DNA of 64,000 bases, from assembly GCA_944380295.1 (NCBI GenBank), contig CALWHE010000002.1:57237-121236 (forward strand). The letters run 5' to 3'. Below, one piece after another: positions 1 to 8,878 of the stretch. Origin of the DNA: an uncultured Christensenellaceae bacterium. Its GTDB lineage: Bacteria > Bacillota > Clostridia > Christensenellales > UBA3700. Each line of letters starts with the position of its first letter. Positions within the stretch are counted from its first letter, which is position 1. The translations under genes and the position numbers were made by a program. The notes under the pieces are model-generated. The model made no database searches. It had not been told where the DNA came from and saw only the letters and a list, made by a program, of their open reading frames with translations.

Positions 1-710
1 ATCAGATCGGGGCGGGCATACTTGACGTAATTGGTGGCAGCCACCACTTTATCCACCGCCTCATGTTTGGCGCTGCCCTTGGTGGAGAAGGAAAGCATGG
101 CTATGCGAGGCTCTATCCCCGCCATTACCTTTGCCGTGGCTGCGGAAGCGATGGCGATATCCGCAAGCTGTTCCGCCGTGGGCGCGATGTTGACGGCGCT
201 GTCGCCGAACACCATGACGTGGCGGTCTTTCATATGCGTTTCGTCCAGGCACATGATGAAGCAGCTGCTCACCGTTCTTATCCCGGGCGCCGTTTTTATG
301 ATCTGCAAGCCCGCTCTGAGCACGTTGCCGGTGGCGTTGATCGCGCCCGCGACCATGCCGTCCGCCAGTCCTTTCCTCACCATCATCGCGCCGTAAAAGA
401 GCGGATTTTTCATGGCGAGCCTAGCCTGATCCAAAGTCATGCCTTTGGCTTTGCGCAATTCGTAATATTCGTTGATATATTCTTCGTTGTCCCCGGCAAG
501 CGGATTGACGATGGTTATGCCCTTGCTCTTGAAGTTGGGATACATGTCTTTGATTTTGGCTTCGTCGCCCAAAAGAATGAGTTTGGCGATGCCCTTTGCC
601 GCTATCACCTGCGACGCCGCCACGGTGCGCGGCTCTTCGCCTTCCGCCAGCACGATTGTCTTGACGTTGTTTTGTGCCTTTGCAATTATGTCGTCTATTA
701 CTTTGCTCAC
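1..710 (-). CDS. pta: Phosphate acetyltransferase, 3' end missing (partial)
   Basis: Converts acetyl-CoA and phosphate to acetyl phosphate in the cytosol, the first step of the Pta-AckA acetate/ATP pathway. Reading leftward from a GTG start, the visible 236 residues carry family landmarks: an early VLAEGEEPRT segment, the MVAGAINATGNVLRAGLQ stretch and the FGDSAVNIAPTAEQLADIAI block. The start is chosen because GGAGG lies 7 nt before the GTG, and a TTGCAA-17-TATAAT promoter lies about 50 bp upstream. The reading frame leaves the window at base 1, so roughly the last third of a usual 330-residue Pta is unseen. It is transcribed divergently from tmcAL. Identification is strong; whether ackA follows cannot be seen. 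Confidence 0.93.
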   Translation of the reverse strand, partial: MSKVIDDIIAKAQNNVKTIVLAEGEEPRTVAASQVIAAKGIAKLILLGDEAKIKDMYPNFKSKGITIVNPLAGDNEEYINEYYELRKAKGMTLDQARLAMKNPLFYGAMMVRKGLADGMVAGAINATGNVLRAGLQIIKTAPGIRTVSSCFIMCLDETHMKDRHVMVFGDSAVNIAPTAEQLADIAIASAATAKVMAGIEPRIAMLSFSTKGSAKHEAVDKVVAATNYVKYARPDL

Positions 711-759
711 AGTGCGCCTCCGAAATCGCTTTATTTTATCGTGAGATAATGCTATAATA

Positions 760-788
760 ATTATATAACATCGCAAGGATATTTGCAA
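760..788 (-). promoter_or_regulatory. Sigma-A-type promoter of pta
   Basis: On the minus strand TTGCAA (788-783) is followed after 17 bp by TATAAT (765-760). The predicted start near 753 gives a leader of about 43 nt containing the GGAGG of pta. Confidence 0.7.
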
Positions 789-806
789 AAGGTTTTGGAC
801 AAATAA

Positions 807-1940
807 TTGAAAAATGCGGCGGTAATATGCGAATTCAATCCCTTTCATAACGGGCACGCGCACCTGCTCTCCCGGATAAAAAGCCAAGGGGGCAGGCATG
901 TGGTGTGCGTGATGAGCGGCAACGTGACCCAGCGTGGCAGACTTGCCTGCGCGGACAAGTATACCCGTGCCGAACACGCCGTGAAAGGCGGCGCGGACAT
1001 GGTGGTCGAGCTGCCCGCGGAATACGCCTGCGCTCCGGCGGAAATATTCGCCCTGGGCGGCGTCAAACTGGCGCGGCTGTGCGGCTGCGACGAGCTTTGG
1101 TTCGGCAGCGAATGCGGCGACATTTCACTCCTGCGGGAAGCCGCCCGCCTCACCTCTCCCGCCAACGTCCCCTACCAAAAGCGCGTGAAGGAATTTTTGG
1201 ACGAAGGCTTATCTTATCCGGTGGCGATGCAAAAGGCGGCGCGCGAATTTGCGGACGAAAAGGTTTCTTCCGTGCTCTCTTCTCCCAACAACATGCTGGG
1301 CGTGGAATATGTGCGCGCGGCAGAGCGGCTGGGCTGCAAAATGCAGCTTCTGACCATACCGCGCCTTAATTCTTCACATCAAAGCGAGGACTTGGAGGGG
1401 GCGATATCCTCTTCAAAAGCCATCAGACGCGCCGTGGCGGAAGGCGACGCGCAAAGGGCGGCGCTTGCCGTGCCGGACTTTGTTTGCCCCGTTTTGAGTT
1501 TGAAAAGCCCGGACGCGGGCTTTGCCGCCATCCTCAAAAAGACTATCATGACAGCCGATCTGAAAGGCATATGCGATATGGGCGAAGGACTGGACAACAA
1601 GATACGCAAACTTGCCCTCTCCTGCTCCACTCAGGAAGAATTGGCGCTGGCGGTCAAATCAAAGCGCTATACCTATGCGCGCATCAACCGTCTGCTGATG
1701 AACATCGTTCTGGACAACAGGCAGACGGCGGCGCAGCTGAAAGAATGCGCGGTGAGCCACATCAACGTCCTTGCCGTGAAAAGAGACTGCCGCCATCTCT
1801 TGCGCGCGCCCGCGCGCCCCGTGGTGACGCGCCCGCGCGACCGCGCCAAGTTGGAGATACCCCCTTGCCTGACGGACAGAGCGGATCTGCTCTTCAAATG
1901 CGTATCTTACGACTATGACGACAAAATGCGTCTGATATAA
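807..1940 (+). CDS. tmcAL: tRNA(Met) cytidine acetate ligase (TmcAL/YlbM-type nucleotidyltransferase)
   Basis: Predicted to activate acetate with ATP and acetylate the wobble cytidine of elongator tRNA-Met (ac4C34), as known for the YlbM family. The 377-residue protein opens with VICEFNPFHNGH, containing the HxGH nucleotidyltransferase motif, followed by MSGNVTQRGR and DMVVELP blocks typical of the family. Length is near the usual 390-420. The start codon is TTG because the conserved N-terminus begins immediately after it and no ATG/GTG is suitably placed; a weak GGA lies about 8 nt upstream. It stands alone between pta (divergent) and a convergent lipoprotein gene. An acetate link with neighbouring pta is suggestive only. 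Confidence 0.9.
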   Translation: MKNAAVICEFNPFHNGHAHLLSRIKSQGGRHVVCVMSGNVTQRGRLACADKYTRAEHAVKGGADMVVELPAEYACAPAEIFALGGVKLARLCGCDELWFGSECGDISLLREAARLTSPANVPYQKRVKEFLDEGLSYPVAMQKAAREFADEKVSSVLSSPNNMLGVEYVRAAERLGCKMQLLTIPRLNSSHQSEDLEGAISSSKAIRRAVAEGDAQRAALAVPDFVCPVLSLKSPDAGFAAILKKTIMTADLKGICDMGEGLDNKIRKLALSCSTQEELALAVKSKRYTYARINRLLMNIVLDNRQTAAQLKECAVSHINVLAVKRDCRHLLRAPARPVVTRPRDRAKLEIPPCLTDRADLLFKCVSYDYDDKMRLI

Positions 1941-1942
1941 AA

Positions 1943-1970
1943 AGTGCCCGCAATTTTGCGGGCGTTTTTG
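1943..1970. terminator. Bidirectional intrinsic terminator
   Basis: Stem GCCCGCA/TGCGGGC (1946-1952 with 1957-1963) has a 4-nt loop. T-runs follow on the plus strand and A-runs precede it, so it can serve both tmcAL and the convergent lipoprotein gene. Confidence 0.85.
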
Positions 1971-1982
1971 CTATTTGCGCGA

Positions 1983-4900
1983 TCATTCGCTCCCGGCGCT
2001 CTCCGGCGCGCTTTCTTCTGCCGGCGGCGCTTCTTTTTTTGACTTTTCCTTTTTTCCGCCGCGCGCTTTTTTATGCCTGTTCCTGTGATCGAGGATCACG
2101 CATACCACAACTCCTATCACCACGATCGCCGCCAAAATGAGCAGATAATACGGGTTGAACGGCATGGCTGCCCCCGTGGGATCGTATTCCCCTTCCGAAT
2201 AGACGATGGCGTCTATGTTCACCTTTTCCCCTCTTGCCGCTTCCAGACGAACGGTATGCTCGCCCGTATTTTCCAGCTGCGCGTAAAACACCACGGTCTG
2301 ATAAGAAACTTCTTCCCCGAAGAGGGATATCTCCCCGTATTTTTTGCCGTCGATATAAACGGTCCCGCCGCCGTATTGAGGACCTATCGTCGCCATGATG
2401 GCTACTTCGTCTCCGTAAAAATTGTATTCGGCATAAGCTCTGCCGCCGTTGTTCTGCGCCACGCTGCCGTTCACGCTCACGCCGCCCGTCATGCGCAGCC
2501 AACTGCCCTCATACCATATGTCGGAGCTGGTGTGCGGCACATAAGTGCAGTTTTTGATCGCCTCTCCGCCCTCTATTTCCCTGATCTCCAAAGTGCCGCT
2601 ACCGGACACCGCCAAACGCAATGCGGAAAAACTGCCTTCACAGAACAGTTCCGCGTCCCCGTTCAGTCCTTCCGCCAGCCTGTGCCACTCTCCGTCATAG
2701 ACCTCCGCCGCGTAAGTCACGCCGCTTGCGGCGGCAAAGATCTTGATATAATCGAGCGGCAGTTCCGCATTGAAGTTCAAGGTGTAATTTCCGCCCGTCT
2801 GCGCGGAAAGCACATATACGGAAGACAGATCGCCGTCGCATACGGCGTCCGGCTCGCCCGATACGGCGGTCACCCCCTCGCCGCGCACGCCCGTCCAGGA
2901 GGAAGCGTCCTCTTTCATATAAAGCGTGTCCGGGTATGCCGAGCCTTGCAGAGAGATCGCCGGCGCGGTGTATTCCATCTGTTCCGCCTTGGATGTGCCG
3001 GGGAAGGACATGTATTCCGCTCCCACCGGCTGATACTCCCCGCCGTCTTTTGCCACGTAAAGGGTAAGTCCGTTGGATACGCCCGGTTGCAGCAGATACA
3101 TGTCAAAGCGGTAAACATACCCCGCTTTCAGCTCTTCCGTGCGGCTCAAAAGCCCCGGCTGCTGCACGGGCACGTAATTGCCGAACATGGTATATTCGTA
3201 ATCGCCCACACCGAAGTCCACGCGGTAATAACAAAAGCCCGTGTCCGCGTTCGCCATGCTGAAAGTATACATGCCGTCCTCTTCCACCTCGAAGTTGAAC
3301 GAAGTCACGGAAAAGGTGTATATATTGCTGGAAACGCGCTCTCCCCCGTAAGCGTTGGAGCCGCAATTGGCCTCCGCCAGGGAAAGCGAATAAGCGGGAG
3401 AGTATTCTTCATGGATATCCACCGCCTTGTCTATCGCCTCCGCCGTGAGCGTGCCGTCCTCCGCCTTTTCCACGGGAATATCCGTATAAAGCCGGTAAGA
3501 AGCGGCGTTTACGTTCAGGCTGATGTCGCCGAACGAGATATATTCAAATTCCTTCCCGTCCGCCGCGGCGGTCACGGTGAGCGTGTATCCGTCGCGCACG
3601 TTTTCGGAAAGCGCGGTGTAGTAATAGCCGTCATCGCGCTGCTGCCAGCCGTTGCTGCCCTCCAGCGTGACGCTCTTCACCTCTCCGCCGTAAACCAGCG
3701 TTTTGCCGGCAAAATCCACCTTGTGCGTATCACCGGCGTAAACCTTGTAACCATTTTGCCGATTGTCGTCTTTGACGCTGCGCGTGTAATAATTGAACAC
3801 GGGACGATATGCGGGCAGGTCTTTCACCTTTTCCTTGACTTGGGCGGAAACGCTCTCACCCAACTCTTTTTCCGCAAACGCGGCGGCGTTCACGCCGAAC
3901 GCCTCTCCCGCCGCGCGCACTATCTCGTCCGCCGTGACGCCCGCGGTCAGCATATCCAAAAATACCGCGCTCGCCCCCGTTCCGCCAGAGTGCATGAGGC
4001 AAAGCATTACGTCCGCCTTCTTGTCAAAACTTTCTCCCGCCATGACGCGCTGCAAGACCGCATACCCGTTGGAAAAATAAAGTTCGTCCCGTTCGGCCGC
4101 AGGGCTTTCGTCATATATGACAAAAGAATCTTTCAAAAGCATATAGGCGTTGTATGCGGCAAGTCTGCCCAAAAGCTCCGCGTCCGCCCTCTCTCCGGCA
4201 AAGCGCTCGCTCGCCCGTTCAAGCAGCGCAAGCCCCGCGGAAGTGCTCGCAAGCTGCGTCGCCGACAGCATATCTTTCACGCCGTTTGAAGCAAAAAGCA
4301 CGTCCGTTTCCGCATTGCCCTGCGCCGTGAAATAAACTTTCAGCGGCTGCATGTTGCCGTCTTCTCTCGTGGCGGAAAGCGCCTGCGCCGCAACGCCGGC
4401 GGCGGAACGCCACCACTCCAAAGCCTGTTTAAGTCCGCTCACGCCGTCCAAAAGCGACGCGGGCAGATAAAAACGCAAATTGCCGCAATCAAGCGGCACG
4501 AGCATGTCCCCGTATGCGGACAGATCGCCCGGATCGTCGGAAGAATCCAAGCCGTAACGATAAAAAGGCGCGGGCATGGCTCCGCTGAAATATATCTCCG
4601 TGGGAGAAAGCCGCTCGCTCACCCCGGCGCCGCCGATATAATAGAGCAATATGCCGCCTTTTTGCGAGGTCAACACGTTTTCTTCATGCATGAGCATGAC
4701 GCGCTCCGTTTCTCTTCCCTCACCGTCTATCACGGCAACGGAAGATTCGTGCGTGACCACGGAAGAAGGCACGGTAACCGTGACGCTCTCTCCCGCCGGC
4801 AGATAAAGTCCCGTGATGTGCGAGCCGCTTATGCGGTTGTCTATCACCATCTTTTTGTCCACGCGCGGCATGTCTTTGAACTGCACGGCGCCGGCGGGCG

Positions 4901-5057
4901 CGGCGTATGAGGAGATATAGGACATGCCGTCCCCGTAAAATTCCTCCACAACGTCCGAATAGCCCGATTCCAGCTCCGTGCCGCTGCAAGCCGCCGCGCC
5001 CGCAAGGAGCGCGCCGAGAAGCAGAACGACAAAGATGACCACCGCGAATTTTTTCAT
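1983..5057 (-). CDS. Large lipoprotein with C-terminal membrane anchor and beta-sandwich modules
   Basis: A 1024-residue extracytoplasmic protein of unknown function. The N-terminus MKKFAVVIFVVLLL leads to a lipobox (AGAAAC), and the C-terminus has a hydrophobic span (YLLILAAIVVIGVVVCVIL) followed by a Lys-rich tail, so it appears anchored at both ends. An early ITGLYLPAGESVTVTVP segment resembles the N-terminal sandwich of M60-like peptidases, but I see no HExxH, so no protease is claimed. A discoidin-like region (about residues 715-825) and a terminal sandwich containing TVYIDGKKYGEI (about 835-955) suggest glycan binding. The start is at the second ATG: the first (5063) lies between the -10 box and the predicted +1. 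There is no Shine-Dalgarno. Convergent with tmcAL. Confidence 0.85.
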   Translation of the reverse strand: MKKFAVVIFVVLLLGALLAGAAACSGTELESGYSDVVEEFYGDGMSYISSYAAPAGAVQFKDMPRVDKKMVIDNRISGSHITGLYLPAGESVTVTVPSSVVTHESSVAVIDGEGRETERVMLMHEENVLTSQKGGILLYYIGGAGVSERLSPTEIYFSGAMPAPFYRYGLDSSDDPGDLSAYGDMLVPLDCGNLRFYLPASLLDGVSGLKQALEWWRSAAGVAAQALSATREDGNMQPLKVYFTAQGNAETDVLFASNGVKDMLSATQLASTSAGLALLERASERFAGERADAELLGRLAAYNAYMLLKDSFVIYDESPAAERDELYFSNGYAVLQRVMAGESFDKKADVMLCLMHSGGTGASAVFLDMLTAGVTADEIVRAAGEAFGVNAAAFAEKELGESVSAQVKEKVKDLPAYRPVFNYYTRSVKDDNRQNGYKVYAGDTHKVDFAGKTLVYGGEVKSVTLEGSNGWQQRDDGYYYTALSENVRDGYTLTVTAAADGKEFEYISFGDISLNVNAASYRLYTDIPVEKAEDGTLTAEAIDKAVDIHEEYSPAYSLSLAEANCGSNAYGGERVSSNIYTFSVTSFNFEVEEDGMYTFSMANADTGFCYYRVDFGVGDYEYTMFGNYVPVQQPGLLSRTEELKAGYVYRFDMYLLQPGVSNGLTLYVAKDGGEYQPVGAEYMSFPGTSKAEQMEYTAPAISLQGSAYPDTLYMKEDASSWTGVRGEGVTAVSGEPDAVCDGDLSSVYVLSAQTGGNYTLNFNAELPLDYIKIFAAASGVTYAAEVYDGEWHRLAEGLNGDAELFCEGSFSALRLAVSGSGTLEIREIEGGEAIKNCTYVPHTSSDIWYEGSWLRMTGGVSVNGSVAQNNGGRAYAEYNFYGDEVAIMATIGPQYGGGTVYIDGKKYGEISLFGEEVSYQTVVFYAQLENTGEHTVRLEAARGEKVNIDAIVYSEGEYDPTGAAMPFNPYYLLILAAIVVIGVVVCVILDHRNRHKKARGGKKEKSKKEAPPAEESAPESAGSE

Positions 5058-5065
5058 ACACATAG

Positions 5066-5094
5066 ATTATAACACAAGCGCGCGCAAATAACAA
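5066..5094 (-). promoter_or_regulatory. Promoter of the 1024-aa lipoprotein, near-leaderless
   Basis: TTGTTA (5094-5089), 17 bp, TATAAT (5071-5066). Predicted +1 near 5059 is 2 nt before the ATG at 5057, and no ribosome-binding site is present. Confidence 0.7.
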
Positions 5095-5108
5095 TTAAAC
5101 CGCGACAG

Positions 5109-5137
5109 TTTACAAGGCGGCAAAAGGGCGCTATAAT
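5109..5137 (+). promoter_or_regulatory. Promoter of dinB, leaderless
   Basis: TTTACA (5109-5114), 17 bp, TATAAT (5132-5137). The usual +1 distance of 7 nt falls exactly on the A of the dinB ATG at 5144. Confidence 0.75.
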
Positions 5138-5143
5138 ATATGT

Positions 5144-6394
5144 ATGAAGACGATACTGCACTGCGACGCCAACAATTTTTACGCTTCCGTGGAATGCCTG
5201 GACAGACCAGACCTTAAAGGCAAGCCGGTGGCGGTGTGCGGCGATCCGCAAAAGCGTCACGGCATCATACTTGCCAAAAACGATCCAGCAAAAAAGGCGG
5301 GCGTGAAGACGGCGGAAACCATTCACGCGGCACTCAACAAATGCCCGGAACTGGTGCTTGTGGCACCGCACTTTGAAAAATACGTTGCCGTTTCCGATCA
5401 GATTTTCGACATATACAAGGAATATACAGACAAAGTGGAGCCTTTTGGCATTGATGAAGGCTGGCTGGACGTGACCTCTTCCGCCAAGCTGTTCGGCGAC
5501 GGGGCAAAGATAGCGGACGAACTGCGCGCGCGTGTGAAAAAGCAGGTGGGGCTTACCATATCCGTGGGCGTTTCCTTCACCAAAATTTTCGCCAAGCTCG
5601 GCTCCGACCTCAAAAAGCCTGACGCCACCACCGTTATCTCTCCGCAAAATTTCAAGGAAAAGATCTGGCCGCTTGCGGCAAACGAAATGCTGATGGTTGG
5701 CAGACACACTTATGCGGCGCTGCTTTCTCTGGGCGTGCGCACCATCGGCGATCTGGCGGCTGCCGACGAAAAACTGCTGCGCGAAAAACTGGGCGTGAAC
5801 GGTGCCAAACTGCGCGCTTACGCCAACGGAGAAGAGGGCGAGGACGTGCGCGAATACTGCAACGGCAGAGTGCATAAGAGCGTCGGACACTCCACCACCA
5901 TGCCCAAAGACGTAAGTTCGCGCGACGAATGCGCGGCGGTCATTTTCGCCCTTTCGGAAATGGTGGCGGCGCGGCTGCGCAAGGCGGGCAGCACGGCGGC
6001 GGGCGTTTCCGTTTCTCTGCGTTACAACGATCTGAGTTGGAGATCGCGCCAATGCCTCATCTCCCCCGCCACGGATTCGGCAAAGCGCCTGTCCGAGGAA
6101 GCGCTCGCCCTGTTCGACACCTTTTATACGGAAGGACGCGACAAGCCTTTGCGCGGCTTGGGCGTTTCCGCCTTTGACCTGAGCGAAGAAGGCGGACTTG
6201 TACAGGGGAATCTGTTTGAATTGCAGCAAAACGCGGCAAAAGAGAGCGGTCTTTCCCGCTCCATAGATCTGATACGCGCCAAATACGGCTTTGATTCCAT
6301 CAAGAGCGCCACGCTGATAAAAAACATGTGTATCTGCGACGATCTGGACGGCGACAGCGACTTTTTGCCCTTCAACAAAAACGCGCACAGATGA
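5144..6394 (+). CDS. dinB: DNA polymerase IV-like Y-family translesion polymerase
   Basis: Error-prone lesion-bypass polymerase. Residues 1-20 contain the catalytic aspartate in HCDANNFYASVE, and around residues 100-110 the second carboxylate motif reads FGIDEGWLDVT (usually IDExxLD). Fingers, palm, thumb and little-finger regions fit the 416-residue length. Near residue 360 QGNLF matches the beta-clamp-binding pentapeptide, followed by a family-typical IRAKYGFDSIKSATL tail. A strong promoter places the transcription start at the ATG, and there is no Shine-Dalgarno, so a leaderless mRNA is predicted. No GAAC-N4-GTTC LexA box is seen upstream, unlike uvrB in this window. Confidence 0.92.
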   Translation: MKTILHCDANNFYASVECLDRPDLKGKPVAVCGDPQKRHGIILAKNDPAKKAGVKTAETIHAALNKCPELVLVAPHFEKYVAVSDQIFDIYKEYTDKVEPFGIDEGWLDVTSSAKLFGDGAKIADELRARVKKQVGLTISVGVSFTKIFAKLGSDLKKPDATTVISPQNFKEKIWPLAANEMLMVGRHTYAALLSLGVRTIGDLAAADEKLLREKLGVNGAKLRAYANGEEGEDVREYCNGRVHKSVGHSTTMPKDVSSRDECAAVIFALSEMVAARLRKAGSTAAGVSVSLRYNDLSWRSRQCLISPATDSAKRLSEEALALFDTFYTEGRDKPLRGLGVSAFDLSEEGGLVQGNLFELQQNAAKESGLSRSIDLIRAKYGFDSIKSATLIKNMCICDDLDGDSDFLPFNKNAHR

Positions 6395-6415
6395 AAAAGG
6401 CGGCTTGCAGCCGCC
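6394..6415 (-). terminator. Intrinsic terminator of galU
   Basis: GGCGGC/GCCGCC stem (6399-6404 with 6410-6415). Reading on the minus strand it is followed by TTTTT, so it mainly serves galU, which converges on dinB. Confidence 0.8.
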
Positions 6416-6435
6416 CTAGTTTCAAATTTTTCTTG

Positions 6436-7323
6436 TTAAAGTTTTTTTGCCATCTCTTTGATGAACGGTGCGAGCTTGGGAGAAATGGTCTTGTCGCGCA
6501 GCGCGTATTCTATGGTGGCGCGCACAAAGCCGAACTTGTCGCCCACGTCGTAACGCTCCCCTTCCATGTCGTAAGCATACGCTCCGGAAGTTTTTGCCAC
6601 CAGCTCTATGGCGTCCGTGAGATAAGTTTCTCCGTTTTCGTGCGGTTTGAGCGTTTTGATCATGTCGAATATCTCGGGCGTAAAGACGAATCTGCCCATG
6701 CTGGCAAGCAGAGAGGGCGCCTTGTCCGGCTCCGGCTTTTCCACGATGCCGTTGATGCGCGTATATCTGCCCTTCACCGCGCCGGGGTCTATCATGCCGT
6801 ATTTATCCGCGTCTTCGCGCTTGACAGTCTGACAGCCCAGAATGGTGCAGCCGGTGGTTTCGTATGCGTCGATGAGCTGTTTGAGCGCGGGACGCCCGTC
6901 CGGCACATCTTTTGTATACATCAGATCGTCGCCGAAGAGCACGGCGAACGGCTCTCCGCCGATGAACGCCTCCGCTTCCAGCACGGCGTTTGCCGAGCCG
7001 TTCATCTCCTTTTGCCTGATATAATGCACGTGCGCCATGTTGGCGATGTCCCTTATCTGCTGCAAATAATCGTATTTATGCGTCTTTATCAGCAGCTGTT
7101 CCAGCTCCACGGCGATGTCGAAGTGATCTTCTATGCACTTTTTGTTTTTGCCCAGGATGATAAGTATCTCTTTGACCCCGCTCGCCACCGCCTCTTCCAC
7201 CACGTATTGCAGGGTGGGCGTGTCCACGATGGGCAGCATCTCCTTGGGAAGCGCTTTGGTCGCCGGCAAAAACCTGGTGCCGAATCCCGCCGCGGGTATG
7301 ACCGCTTTTCTGACTTTTGACAT
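6436..7323 (-). CDS. galU: UTP-glucose-1-phosphate uridylyltransferase
   Basis: Makes UDP-glucose from UTP and glucose-1-phosphate for envelope polysaccharide or glycolipid synthesis. The N-terminus VIPAAGFGTRFLPATKALPKEMLPI is the nucleotide-binding signature of the family, shown here in part; the conserved FGDD (about residue 128) and later VEKP blocks are present. The 295-residue length is standard. GGGAG lies 5' of the ATG. It has its own TTGAAA-17-TATAAT promoter in the 67-bp gap after thrC, although readthrough from thrC is possible as no terminator lies between them. Confidence 0.95.
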   Translation of the reverse strand: MSKVRKAVIPAAGFGTRFLPATKALPKEMLPIVDTPTLQYVVEEAVASGVKEILIILGKNKKCIEDHFDIAVELEQLLIKTHKYDYLQQIRDIANMAHVHYIRQKEMNGSANAVLEAEAFIGGEPFAVLFGDDLMYTKDVPDGRPALKQLIDAYETTGCTILGCQTVKREDADKYGMIDPGAVKGRYTRINGIVEKPEPDKAPSLLASMGRFVFTPEIFDMIKTLKPHENGETYLTDAIELVAKTSGAYAYDMEGERYDVGDKFGFVRATIEYALRDKTISPKLAPFIKEMAKKL

Positions 7324-7354
7324 GTTCTTTCTCCCTTATTGTTTTTCTACCGTT

Positions 7355-7383
7355 ATTATACTATATGTCAAAGTTTATTTCAA
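7355..7383 (-). promoter_or_regulatory. Promoter of galU
   Basis: TTGAAA (7383-7378), 17 bp, TATAAT (7360-7355). The predicted +1 is near 7348, giving a 25-nt leader that includes AAGGGAG. Confidence 0.75.
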
Positions 7384-7390
7384 TACTTTT

Positions 7391-8869
7391 TTATTTATCC
7401 GCCACCTGCTCGTAGACAAAGTCTTCTATCTTGTCCCTGTCTATCACGGTGGTGAACCGCACGGCGCGCTTGTCCAAACCTTTGAGCGGCTGAGGTATTT
7501 CCGCCGCGCTTGCCTCGCACAGCTGCTCCGCCGCCGCATAAGGATCGTCCACCCTCTTCCCTTCCACTGCCGCCAGCACGTCGGCGGGGAACTTGTAAGG
7601 ATTGGCGGTGGAAACCATCACGCACGGTCTGCCATCTTCACTTCCGCGCAGATACACGCCCGCCGCCACCGCGGTGTGCGGATCTATCAGATAGCCGTAT
7701 TCGTCAAAATAATAGGCTATGGTCTGCGCCGTCTGTTCTTCGTCGCAGCTGCCGCAGTCGAAAAGCTCGCGCATGCGGGCAAGGCACTCTTCACCGACGC
7801 TGTAAGCGCCCTCTTTTTTCAGCGCGTCCATCCATGCCGCCACCGTCTTATCGTTTCTGCCGGCATACTCGAACAGCAGTCTTTCCAGGTTGGAAGAGAT
7901 GATGATGTCCATGGACGGGCTGATGGTTTCCACAAATTTGCGGTGCGTATCGTATTTGCCCGTGCCGAAGAAGTCCGTGAGCACGCGGTTGCTGTTGGAC
8001 GCGCAGATGAGTTTGCCCGCCGGCATGCCCATGCGCATGGCGTAATAAGCCGCCAGGATATCGCCGAAGTTGCCGGTGGGAACGCAAAAGTCAACCTTTT
8101 CGCCCTGCTTTATCTCGCCGGCATTGACCAGATCGCAATAAGCGGAGATGTAATAAGCTATCTGCGGCGCCAGCCTGCCCCAGTTGATACTGTTGGCGGA
8201 AGAGAGCTTATAGCCGTGCGCGGCGAGTTTTTCCGCCGCTTCTTTACTGGTGAAAATGCGCTTGACCGCGGACTGCGCGTCGTCAAAATTGCCTCTGATG
8301 GCGCACACGCACACGTTTTTGCCCTCCTGCGTGATCATCTGGCGGCGCTGCATGTCGGAAACGCCGTCGGAAGGATAAAACACGATTATCGCCGTGCCGT
8401 CCACGTCGCGGAAGCCCTCCATCGCCGCCTTGCCCGTATCGCCGGAAGTGGCGGTGAGGATGAGCGTTTTGCCCTTATCGCCCAGTTTGCGCTTGGAAGC
8501 GGTGAGCAGGTGCGGCAGCATGGTGAGCGCCATGTCCTTAAAGGCGCAGGTGGGACCGTGCCAAAGCTCCAAAAAATATTGTTTTTCGTCTATTTTGACC
8601 AAAGGACAGGGATCTTCACCGTAAAATCTGCCGTATGCCTCTTTGGCAAAGCCGAGCAGTTCTTCATAAGAAAACTCGTCCAGATAAAGAGAGAGCACAA
8701 AAGCCGCCCTCTCCGCGTATTCCATGCCGCGCAGCTTTTCCCAATCCTCTGCCGTGAGCGCCGGAAAACTCTCCGGCACGTAAAGTCCGCCGTCGGGAGC
8801 AATGCCCTCCGCTATCGCCTGCGCGCCCGTCACGACGCGCTTTGTATCTCTCGTGCTGACGTATTTCAT
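7391..8869 (-). CDS. thrC: Threonine synthase
   Basis: PLP enzyme converting O-phosphohomoserine to threonine. The N-terminus MKYVSTRD and the LWHGPTCAFKDMAL motif identify the ThrC family; Lys111 in that motif is the predicted Schiff-base lysine. TATSGDTGKAAMEGF gives the substrate phosphate-binding region, and the PTGNFGDILAAY glycine-rich loop cradles the cofactor phosphate. The 492-residue length fits the longer bacterial subfamily. It sits 9 bp after the LeuA-like gene, the last gene of the rpmE operon before galU. Homoserine dehydrogenase is encoded separately at 35.8-37.0 kb. Confidence 0.95.
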   Translation of the reverse strand: MKYVSTRDTKRVVTGAQAIAEGIAPDGGLYVPESFPALTAEDWEKLRGMEYAERAAFVLSLYLDEFSYEELLGFAKEAYGRFYGEDPCPLVKIDEKQYFLELWHGPTCAFKDMALTMLPHLLTASKRKLGDKGKTLILTATSGDTGKAAMEGFRDVDGTAIIVFYPSDGVSDMQRRQMITQEGKNVCVCAIRGNFDDAQSAVKRIFTSKEAAEKLAAHGYKLSSANSINWGRLAPQIAYYISAYCDLVNAGEIKQGEKVDFCVPTGNFGDILAAYYAMRMGMPAGKLICASNSNRVLTDFFGTGKYDTHRKFVETISPSMDIIISSNLERLLFEYAGRNDKTVAAWMDALKKEGAYSVGEECLARMRELFDCGSCDEEQTAQTIAYYFDEYGYLIDPHTAVAAGVYLRGSEDGRPCVMVSTANPYKFPADVLAAVEGKRVDDPYAAAEQLCEASAAEIPQPLKGLDKRAVRFTTVIDRDKIEDFVYEQVADK

Positions 8870-8878
8870 ATCACCCTC

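Noticed and set aside
2073..4289. 738-aa plus-strand frame
   Set aside because: Antisense to the lipoprotein gene; no ribosome-binding site, no domain, and composition typical of a GC-driven shadow frame.
1983..5057. M60-like metallopeptidase
   Set aside because: The N-terminal region resembles M60 accessory sandwiches, but no HExxH motif is present.
5100..5143. LexA box at dinB
   Set aside because: No GAAC-N4-GTTC or close variant upstream, unlike uvrB.
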